From assembly GCA_945830575.1 (NCBI GenBank), contig CALZZE010000003.1, positions 95,645 through 159,644 of the forward strand: a DNA stretch of 64,000 bases, read 5' to 3'. Every line of letters begins with the position of its first letter. Position 1 is the stretch's first letter. This document shows, in pieces, positions 58,115-64,000 of this stretch. Origin of the DNA: an uncultured Subdoligranulum sp. Its GTDB lineage: Bacteria; Bacillota; Clostridia; Oscillospirales; Ruminococcaceae. A program made the translations under genes and the position numbers. The notes under the pieces were generated by a model. The model had not been told where the DNA came from, ran no database searches, and was given only the letters and a program-made list of their open reading frames with translations.

Positions 58115-58492
58115 ATGCTGGTTTACGCAACCGCCGATGATGTGGCGGACGGTTTCCGGGAACTGACCGGCGAGGAGATTTCCCGCTGTGATGCGCTGCT
58201 GCGGGAGGCGGCCGTTATCATTGACGCGCACAATGCAGATGCATATCCCGCGTCAAAGAAGCTGGTATCCTGCCGGATGGTGCGCCGCCTGCTTGGCGAC
58301 GGCTCCGATGCCGCCGCTCTGTACCCCATGGGGGCATCGCAGGGGTCGGCGTCCGCGTTGGGGTACAGTCAAAGCTGGACCATGAGCGGCGGCTCTGCCG
58401 GGGAGTTGTATCTCTCCAAGCTGGAGAAAAAGCTCCTCGGTTATTGCGGTCGTGTGGGGGCGCACAGCCCTGCGGAGGAATTGTGCCTATGA
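58115..58492 (+). CDS. head-tail connector protein
   Basis: 125 residues, mostly helical, of the Gp15/Gp19/Gp42-like head completion family (YATADDVADGFRELTGEEISRCDALLREAAVIIDAH). Located directly after the capsid gene, it likely docks on the portal. ATG 58115 has GAGGTGA upstream and its stop overlaps the next gene (ATGA). Confidence 0.78.
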   Translation: MLVYATADDVADGFRELTGEEISRCDALLREAAVIIDAHNADAYPASKKLVSCRMVRRLLGDGSDAAALYPMGASQGSASALGYSQSWTMSGGSAGELYLSKLEKKLLGYCGRVGAHSPAEELCL

Positions 58493-58821
58493 TCCACGGC
58501 ATCGAGGTGACCCTGTACGAAAAAAAGCAAACCGGCGCTGACCCGTTCGGCGCACCGGAGGTTTCCGAAACGCCGGTGACCGTCCAAAACGTCCTTGTGG
58601 GCGAACCGTCCACCGAGGACATGGTCAGCGACATCCAGCTATTTGGCAGGCGTCTGGCCTACACGCTGGCACTGCCAAAGGGTGATGACCACGACTGGAA
58701 CGATGTGACGGTGTCGTTTTTCGGGCAGAAATTCCGAACCTATGGCGGCGTGACGCAGGGCATCGACCGACTTGTGCCGCTGGCGTGGAACAGAAAGGTC
58801 AAGGTGGAACGCATTGAGTAA
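58489..58821 (+). CDS. head-tail adaptor / head completion protein
   Basis: 110 residues, beta-rich (IEVTLYEKKQTGADPFGAPEVSETPVTVQNVLVGEP), typical of the stopper-like proteins in this slot. ATG 58489 overlaps the previous stop, with GGAGG 10 bases upstream. The start of the following gene overlaps its end by 8 bases. Confidence 0.75.
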   Translation: MIHGIEVTLYEKKQTGADPFGAPEVSETPVTVQNVLVGEPSTEDMVSDIQLFGRRLAYTLALPKGDDHDWNDVTVSFFGQKFRTYGGVTQGIDRLVPLAWNRKVKVERIE

Positions 58822-59059
58822 CCTGAAATTCAAGCTGAACCGCTCCGGCGTCCGCAAGCTGATGCGCAGTGAGGAGATGCAAAAAGCGCTGGCCAGTCAG
58901 GCATACAGAGCCAAGCATCATCTGGGGGACGGCTATGCCGTTTCCACGCGACACGGCAAAAACCGCGCAAACGCTGAAATCTCTGCCGTGACGCAGGAGG
59001 CAAGGAAGGACAACCTCAAAAACAACACCATCTTAAAGGCGGTGAGCAGCCTTGATTGA
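58814..59059 (+). CDS. HK97 gp10-like tail completion protein
   Basis: 81 residues. A short basic protein (FKLNRSGVRKLMRSEEMQKALASQAYRAKHHLGDG) matching the gp10-family neck proteins that close the tail tube. It starts at TTG 58814 after AAGGTGG, overlapping its neighbour; no ATG fits. Shorter than the usual 100-130 residues but with no sign of damage. Confidence 0.72.
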   Translation: MSNLKFKLNRSGVRKLMRSEEMQKALASQAYRAKHHLGDGYAVSTRHGKNRANAEISAVTQEARKDNLKNNTILKAVSSLD

Positions 59060-59399
59060 GGAAATCCTCATAGAGCGTCTTTCCGCATCGCTGGGCGTTC
59101 CCGTTGTGCTGGAGTTGCCCAGTCCGCTTCCGGAGCAGCCATTTGTCCTACTGGACAAAACAGGCTCCACCACAGCCATCGGCTACGGAACCGCCACCTT
59201 TGCGGTGCAGAGCTGGGCGGATACGCTGTACCATGCCGCCGCACTCAATGAGCGGGTGAAAGATGCCCTGCAAACGCTGGAGGAGCTGGACGACATCGCC
59301 GCCGTGGATATTCAGACCGATTACAACTTTACTGACCCTGCCACCAAACGGTATCGCTACCAGCTGGTGGCGGCGGTCACGTTTTATATCGAGAGGTGA
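59052..59399 (+). CDS. tail terminator-like protein
   Basis: 115 residues, alpha/beta (IEEILIERLSASLGVPVVLELPSPLPEQPFVLLDKTGS), similar in size and position to tail terminator/DUF3168-type proteins that cap the tail tube. TTG 59052 overlaps the previous gene by 8 bases. Identification rests mainly on order and fold impression. Confidence 0.68.
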   Translation: MIEEILIERLSASLGVPVVLELPSPLPEQPFVLLDKTGSTTAIGYGTATFAVQSWADTLYHAAALNERVKDALQTLEELDDIAAVDIQTDYNFTDPATKRYRYQLVAAVTFYIER

Positions 59400-59406
59400 A
59401 CAACTT

Positions 59407-59964
59407 ATGGCAAACAAAGTAAGCAATGTTACGCTGGCCAAGCCCAAGAAATCCGGCGCGGTTTTCCGTGCTCCGCTGGGCACCGAACTGCCCACCGATG
59501 CGAAAGTCACGCTGAACGAGGCGTTCAAGTGCCTTGGCTATCTGGGCGAGGATGGCCTTACAAATGAGAACTCCCCCACCACAGAAACCATCAAGGCGTG
59601 GGGTGGGGATACCGTGGCCACGCCCCAGACCGAGAAAGCGGACACCATGAAGTTCAAGCTGCTGGAGGCCCTCAATGCGGACGCGCTCAAGGCGGTGTAC
59701 GGGGACAGCAACGTGTCCGGCACGCTGGACGCCGGCATCACCATCAAGGCCAACAGCGAGGAGCAGAAGGACTGCTGCTGGGTGTTTGACATGATCCTTC
59801 GGAACGGCGTGCTCAAGCGCATCGTGGTACCCTGTGCGTCAGTCACAGACGTTGGCGAAATCGTCTACAACGACAAGGACCCGGTGGGCTATGACACCAC
59901 CATCACCGCCAAGCCCGATGATGACGGTCAGACGCACTATGAGTACATCGTGAAGGGGGCGTGA
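59407..59964 (+). CDS. major tail tube protein
   Basis: 185 residues. NKVSNVTLAKPKKSGAVFRAPLGTELPTDAKVTLNEAFKCLGYLGEDGLTNENSPTTETIKAWGGDTV is the characteristic opening of Firmicutes siphovirus tail tube proteins. It polymerises around the tape measure. ATG 59407 follows GAGAGGTG, 7 bases after the previous gene. Confidence 0.9.
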   Translation: MANKVSNVTLAKPKKSGAVFRAPLGTELPTDAKVTLNEAFKCLGYLGEDGLTNENSPTTETIKAWGGDTVATPQTEKADTMKFKLLEALNADALKAVYGDSNVSGTLDAGITIKANSEEQKDCCWVFDMILRNGVLKRIVVPCASVTDVGEIVYNDKDPVGYDTTITAKPDDDGQTHYEYIVKGA

Positions 59965-59967
59965 CCT

Positions 59968-60231
59968 GTGAAAATCACCACCCGGAGCGGATTTTCCTGT
60001 GACCTTCCCGACGCCGCCCTCGACAACATGGAGCTGGTGGACGCGCTGGCCGAAATGCAAAGCGACAGCGATACGCTGGCGGTGTCCCGCGTGCTGCGGC
60101 TGCTGCTGGGCAATGACAACCGCAAGGCGCTGTACGACCACCTGCGGGTGGATGGCCGCGTGCCCATCGAGGCGGTGACCGCCGAAATTTCCGACATCTT
60201 CGCCGCGCTGGGGCAAGCCGGAAAAAACTGA
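59968..60231 (+). CDS. tail assembly chaperone (gpG-like)
   Basis: 87 residues, small and helical (LVDALAEMQSDSDTLAVSRVLRLLLGNDNRKALYDHL). It lies between tail tube and tape measure, the invariant slot of the chaperone pair. The last sense codons before the stop read A AAA AAC, a slippery site that can shift ribosomes -1 into the next ORF. GTG 59968 has GGGGGCGTGACCT region upstream. Confidence 0.82.
   Translation: MKITTRSGFSCDLPDAALDNMELVDALAEMQSDSDTLAVSRVLRLLLGNDNRKALYDHLRVDGRVPIEAVTAEISDIFAALGQAGKN
60222..60228 (+). promoter_or_regulatory. programmed -1 ribosomal frameshift site
   Basis: Heptamer A AAA AAC in the correct phase, immediately before the TGA of the gpG-like gene. The next ORF is in the -1 frame and open back to this point, so a shift gives a gpG-T fusion. 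Confidence 0.8.
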
Positions 60232-60623
60232 TGACCCTCTCCGCGTTTGTGGCGTCCGACCGGGGCGCGCTGGTCTGCGACATGGCCGAGACCTACGGTG
60301 TGCTGGACATGGCCGCGCTGCCGGTGCCGCTGCTGGCCACACTGGCGGCTGGTCTGGGCGAGGATTCCCGCTCCCGGCGGGCGCTGTCCGGCACGCCGGT
60401 GGCCGCCAACACGCTGCTGCTGGCCGCCATTGTGGACAGTCTGGCGGGCATCCTTGGGGCGCTCACAGGCGTCAAGCCCGCGGCGTCCGTGGTACAGGCG
60501 CTCACTGGAGGCAGCGCGCCGGAAGGCCCGCTGAGGACCTTTGACAGCGGAGAGGATTTTTTTGCGGCACGGGAACAAATTTTGAAGGAGGCGGAACATG
60601 GCAGCGAACACGGAGCTGGGTAA
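60231..60623 (+). CDS. tail assembly chaperone, frameshift extension (gpT-like)
   Basis: 130 codons in the -1 frame relative to the gpG-like gene. Its ATG overlaps that gene's stop (TGATG), so it may also be translated alone, but the slippery site suggests it is mostly made as a fusion. Sequence is Ala/Leu-rich and helical, ending in the acidic FDSGEDFFAAREQILKEAEHG. Overlaps the tape measure start by 26 bases. Confidence 0.78.
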   Translation: MTLSAFVASDRGALVCDMAETYGVLDMAALPVPLLATLAAGLGEDSRSRRALSGTPVAANTLLLAAIVDSLAGILGALTGVKPAASVVQALTGGSAPEGPLRTFDSGEDFFAAREQILKEAEHGSEHGAG

Positions 60624-62496
60624 AGCTTATGTGCAGATCATCCCATCTGCGCAGGGCATTTCCGGCAAAATCACCGAAGCCCTTGGCGGAGAATCCGCCA
60701 GTGCGGGACGCTCGGCGGGAGAAAGCTGGACGCAAAACCTCATCGGCGTTGCCAAAAAAGCGCTGGCCGCGGCTGGAATCGGCAAGGCGCTCTCCCTTGC
60801 GCTGACCGAGGGCGCGGCATTAGAGCAGGCCATCGGCGGCGTGGAGACGCTGTACGGCAATGCCGCCGAAACCATAAAAACCTACGCAAAAGACGCTTTT
60901 CGCACGGCGGGTCTGTCCGCCAACGACTACATGGAGCAGTCCACCAGCTTTGCGGCGGCGCTGGTGTCCAGCCTGTCCGGCGATACCGCCGCGGCGGCCG
61001 AGGCAGCCAACACTGCCCTCACCGACATGGCGGACAACGCCAACAAGATGGGCACCGATATGGCGGATATCCAGAACGCTTATCAGGGGTTTGCCAAAGG
61101 CAACTACACCATGCTGGACAACCTCAAGCTGGGCTACGGCGGCACGCAGAGCGAAATGAAACGCCTTCTGGCTGACGCGCAGAAGCTCACCGGCATGAAG
61201 TACGACATCAGAAATCTGGCGGACGTATACAGCGCCATCCATGTGGTGCAGACCGAGCTTGGCATTACAGGCACCACCGCCAAAGAGGCCGCCACCACGC
61301 TGACCGGCTCCTTTGCGGCCATGAAATCCGCTGCCAGCAACGTGCTGGGCGCACTGACCATCGGGGATGGCGAAATGCTCAAGAATTCCCTGAACGGCCT
61401 TGCCGACACTGCCGTGACCTTCCTTGTTGGCAACCTGATGCCAGCCATCGGAAACATTCTGTCGGCTCTGCCAGATACCGCCGTGACCCTTGTCACCTCG
61501 CTGGCCGCGTCATTGCAGGCGCAGGCACCGGGGCTTTTGCAAAGCGGCGTGGAACTGCTGCAAAACATTGTGAACGGCATTGTGACAGGACTTCCACAAC
61601 TTTTACAGAGCGGCGCGGACATGATTGCCGGATACCGGAAGACGATTTCGGAACGATTTCCACAGATTCTGGAAGCCGGGTCGCAGATGCTGCAGAATCT
61701 TGTCAACGGCATTTTGCAGAATCTTCCCGCCCTTGTTTCCTCCGCGCTTGTGCTCATTGGTCAGCTGGTGGGCGTGTTTCTGGACTGCCTGCCCCAGCTG
61801 CTGCAAAGCGGCGTGAAGCTGATTCTTAGCCTTGTAGACGGTGTTCTGCAATCCTTGCCGCATGTGGCCAGCGCGGCATTCACCACCATCGCCAAGCTGG
61901 CGGCCTCGCTGCTTTCGCGAGCGCCGGACATCCTGCAATCCGGCATCACCCTCATCGGGGAGCTTGCGGCAGGACTCATTCGCGCAATTCCAACGGTGGT
62001 GTCAGCAGCCGGTCAAATTATTTCCGATTTCAAAAACAAATTCAGCCAGACCGACTGGCTCAGCCTTGGCAGGAACATCATTGACGGAATCATTGCCGGA
62101 ATCCGGAACGCCATGGGCGCGCTGGGCGGCGCGATCCGTGATGTGGCGGATTCCGCCATCAGCGCCGCCAAAAACGCGCTTGGCATCCACAGCCCGTCCG
62201 CCCTGTTCCGGGACGAAATCGGCCGTCAGATTCCCGCCGGTATGGCGCTTGGCATCGAGAAGAACATGGGCCTTGTGGACGGCGCGCTGTCCGACATGAA
62301 CGGCACCGCCTTTGGCACCGTTCAGAACGCCATGCGCGGCTGGTCCTTCGGCGGGACCGTGATGCCGCAGACCAACAGCTATACCATCCAGATGACTGTC
62401 AACGCCGCCGATGGACAGAGCGTCCGGGAGGTGGCCGACGCGGTCATGGAGCGCCTGCAATGGGCCATCGACAGAAAGGAGGCCGCCTTTGCGTGA
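60598..62496 (+). CDS. tape measure protein
   Basis: 632 residues. N-terminal domain (LGKAYVQIIPSAQGISGKITEALGG), a long middle with repeated LLQSG/LLQNIVNGI elements (about residues 300-470) and a C-terminal motif GIHSPSALFRDEIGRQIPAGMALGIE typical of tape measures. Length suggests a tail of roughly 95 nm by the usual ruler relation (about 0.15 nm per residue). ATG 60598 has GGAGG upstream. Relatively short for the class, with no peptidase domain seen. Confidence 0.92.
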   Translation: MAANTELGKAYVQIIPSAQGISGKITEALGGESASAGRSAGESWTQNLIGVAKKALAAAGIGKALSLALTEGAALEQAIGGVETLYGNAAETIKTYAKDAFRTAGLSANDYMEQSTSFAAALVSSLSGDTAAAAEAANTALTDMADNANKMGTDMADIQNAYQGFAKGNYTMLDNLKLGYGGTQSEMKRLLADAQKLTGMKYDIRNLADVYSAIHVVQTELGITGTTAKEAATTLTGSFAAMKSAASNVLGALTIGDGEMLKNSLNGLADTAVTFLVGNLMPAIGNILSALPDTAVTLVTSLAASLQAQAPGLLQSGVELLQNIVNGIVTGLPQLLQSGADMIAGYRKTISERFPQILEAGSQMLQNLVNGILQNLPALVSSALVLIGQLVGVFLDCLPQLLQSGVKLILSLVDGVLQSLPHVASAAFTTIAKLAASLLSRAPDILQSGITLIGELAAGLIRAIPTVVSAAGQIISDFKNKFSQTDWLSLGRNIIDGIIAGIRNAMGALGGAIRDVADSAISAAKNALGIHSPSALFRDEIGRQIPAGMALGIEKNMGLVDGALSDMNGTAFGTVQNAMRGWSFGGTVMPQTNSYTIQMTVNAADGQSVREVADAVMERLQWAIDRKEAAFA

Positions 62497-63196
62497 TACC
62501 CTGTTTGTGGACGGCGTCTGCCTTGCGGACTACGGCCTTGTGCTTACCAATGTGCGCACCGAGGCCGCGCCTGTCCGCGTGGTGGAGCGCATCGCCATTC
62601 CGGGGCGCAGCGGCGCACTGCACATCGACCGCGGCCGCTTTGAAAACGTAAAAGTGGAATACTCCTTTGCCATTCTGCGGGAGTTTTCCGAGAAATTCGC
62701 GGCATTGCGTGCGCTACTACTGTCCAAGTCGGGCTATCGGCGTCTGGAGGATACCATGCACCCGGAGGAGTACCGCATGGGCGCCTGTCTGGACGGAATC
62801 GAGCCGGAATTATACCGATTTCTGAAAACCGGCACCTTTCCGCTGAAATTCGACTGCGCACCGCAGAGGTATCTAAAATCCGGAGAATATCCGGTGATTT
62901 TTTCCGAACCTGGTGTGCTGTACAATAGCACAGCTTTTGCCTCCAAGCCGCTGATTGCGGTGACTGGCAGCGGCGCTGGCAGTCTGACCGTGAACGACGT
63001 GACAGTGGGCATCCTGTCTCTGGACGGCTCCCTCACGCTGGACTGCGACACCCAGAACGCCTACAAAGGGAACCAAAACAAAAATAACACGATCTCTGCG
63101 CCGGTATTCCCGGTGCTGTCGCCCGGTGAAAACCAAATTAGCTGGACGGGCGGCGTCACCGGCGTGGAGATTACACCAAGGTGGTGGACACTATGA
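62489..63196 (+). CDS. distal tail protein (Dit-like)
   Basis: 235 residues. RDTLFVDGVCLADYGLVLTNVRTEAAPVRVVERIAIPGRSGALHIDRGRFENVKVEYSFAIL is the Dit N-terminal beta barrel; a galectin-like C-terminal part follows. It forms the hexameric baseplate hub between tail tube and tail fibre. It starts at TTG 62489 with AAGGAGG upstream and overlaps the tape measure gene by 8 bases. Confidence 0.88.
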   Translation: MRDTLFVDGVCLADYGLVLTNVRTEAAPVRVVERIAIPGRSGALHIDRGRFENVKVEYSFAILREFSEKFAALRALLLSKSGYRRLEDTMHPEEYRMGACLDGIEPELYRFLKTGTFPLKFDCAPQRYLKSGEYPVIFSEPGVLYNSTAFASKPLIAVTGSGAGSLTVNDVTVGILSLDGSLTLDCDTQNAYKGNQNKNNTISAPVFPVLSPGENQISWTGGVTGVEITPRWWTL

Positions 63197-64000
63197 ATCC
63201 GATTTTGTTTGCACCAATAGAGACAAACTTCAATACCAACGGCATCGGCGTTCTGTCCGATGCCGTTTCTTGCATCGTCACCGAGGAACGCAACGGCGCG
63301 TTTGAGCTGGAAATGCAGTACCCTGTCACGGGTGTCCACTATGGACACATCGCGCGGCGCTGTCTGCTGTTGGCAAAGCCAAACCCTGTCAGCGACGCGC
63401 AGCCTTTCCGAATCTACCGCATCACGCGCCCCATGGGCGGCGTGGTGACGGTCTATGCCGCGCACATTAGCTACGACCTATCCGGCATCCCGGTGTCCCC
63501 GTTCACCGCTGCCAGCGCCCCTGCTGCCATGGCGGCGCTGGCGTCCAATGCGGCCACGGACTGCCCATTTTCGTTTTGGACGGATAAGACCGCCTCCGCC
63601 GCCATGACGGTCTCAGTGCCATCCAGTATCCGCAGCCTTCTGGGAGGCAGCGAGGGCAGTCTGCTGGACGTCTACGGCGGCGAGTACGCCTTTGACCGTT
63701 TCACCGTCCGCCTGTACGGCCAACGCGGAGCCAACCGGGGCGTGTCCATCCGCTACGGCAAAAATCTCACCGATCTGACGCAGGAGGAAAACTGTCAGTC
63801 TGTGTACACCGGCTGTTATCCCTACTGGGCCGGGCAGGACGGCGATTTGGTGACGCTGCCAGAAAAAATTCTTTCTGCAGAGGGCAGCTATGACTTTGTG
63901 AAAATCCTTCCGCTGGATTTGTCCGGAGAATGGCAGGTGGCCCCAACGCCGGACGCGCTGCGGGAACGCGCCTCTTCTTACATGAAGACAAACCGCATCG
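63193..64000 (+). CDS. tail endopeptidase/tail fibre hub protein (Tal), start only
   Basis: About 269 codons before the window ends. The beginning PILFAPIETNFNTNGIGVLSDAVSCIVTEERNGAFELEMQYPVTG and the segment VTVYAAHISYDLSGIPV match the prophage endopeptidase tail family that caps the baseplate and often carries host-binding or peptidoglycan-cutting domains further on. ATG 63193 overlaps the Dit stop. C-terminal domains are not visible here. Confidence 0.88.
   Translation, partial: MNPILFAPIETNFNTNGIGVLSDAVSCIVTEERNGAFELEMQYPVTGVHYGHIARRCLLLAKPNPVSDAQPFRIYRITRPMGGVVTVYAAHISYDLSGIPVSPFTAASAPAAMAALASNAATDCPFSFWTDKTASAAMTVSVPSSIRSLLGGSEGSLLDVYGGEYAFDRFTVRLYGQRGANRGVSIRYGKNLTDLTQEENCQSVYTGCYPYWAGQDGDLVTLPEKILSAEGSYDFVKILPLDLSGEWQVAPTPDALRERASSYMKTNRI

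Larger units (their letters stand above)
35764..64000. mobile_element. siphovirus-type prophage integrated at tRNA-Arg (right end outside window)
   Basis: A complete-looking modular order from integrase and repressors through replication, packaging, head and tail genes to Dit and the tail endopeptidase. The left boundary is placed at the tRNA 3' end because the integrase gene begins 57 bases beyond it; the exact att core cannot be fixed without the right end. All phage genes appear intact. Genes for lysis and the right attachment site should lie beyond 64,000. Confidence 0.9.

Noticed and set aside
1..64000. CRISPR array, rRNA genes or insertion sequences
   Set aside because: No regularly spaced direct repeats of suitable length, no rRNA sequence, and no transposase were seen.

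Overview
The window looks like a gut Clostridia chromosome (Oscillospiraceae/Ruminococcaceae, in the Faecalibacterium, Subdoligranulum or Gemmiger neighbourhood). The coding DNA is GC-rich, ribosome sites are strong AGGAGG types, promoters are consensus sigma-A, and there is a SCIFF ranthipeptide locus and an ATP-type PEP carboxykinase. The genus is an inference from gene content and style, not from a marker gene.

Bases 1-35,700 are host chromosome. From the left: the metG N-terminus, an Asp/Glu racemase and a small RIO/Bud32-like kinase from overlapping divergent promoters; a short-chain dehydrogenase; a peptide ABC transporter operon (oppB-C-D-F and a lipoprotein binding protein) behind a leader with an early terminator; a GH13 alpha-glucosidase; an EAL phosphodiesterase with a degenerate GGDEF domain; and a CNNM/CBS membrane protein. 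Next come an operon of NUDIX hydrolase, GT10 fucosyltransferase-like enzyme and TrmN6-like methyltransferase, and, divergent from it, the SCIFF precursor with its radical SAM maturase. A three-gene overlapping block follows (active GGDEF cyclase, Cys-rich small protein, ZIP transporter). After it lie nine consecutive glycosyltransferase genes transcribed as one unit with no polymerase, flippase or priming enzyme, then pckA, then an AraC regulator divergent from a 25-residue peptide gene. The region ends with tRNA-Arg(ACG).

Bases 35,764-64,000 are a siphovirus-type prophage integrated at the 3' end of tRNA-Arg and running off the right edge. Its order is canonical: integrase, exonuclease-BRCT protein, ImmA-like peptidase and CI-like repressor leftward; a Cro-like repressor and small early genes rightward; then a PP-loop (PAPS reductase-like) protein, a long multi-module DUF3102 ORF with a nested out-of-frame Cys-rich gene, a RecF/SbcC-like ATPase, a Sak4-like ATPase, a DUF669 protein, an SF2 helicase and a primase-helicase. 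After these come an AT-rich repeat region with a large hairpin (candidate origin), RusA, a late regulator, HNH, terminase small and large subunits, portal, MuF-like protein, scaffold, major capsid protein, connectors, tail tube, tail chaperones with an A AAA AAC frameshift site, tape measure, Dit and the start of a tail endopeptidase/fibre protein. Lysis genes and the right att site are outside the window.

The most unusual items are: the AraC/25-residue-peptide module with three exact copies of a 14-bp site (two spaced 21 bp at the peptide promoter, one inside araC); the nested Cys-rich ORF in the prophage; the repeat/hairpin region after the primase; the hairpin array before the helicase gene; and a small membrane peptide whose 3' end overlaps a convergent membrane protein gene.
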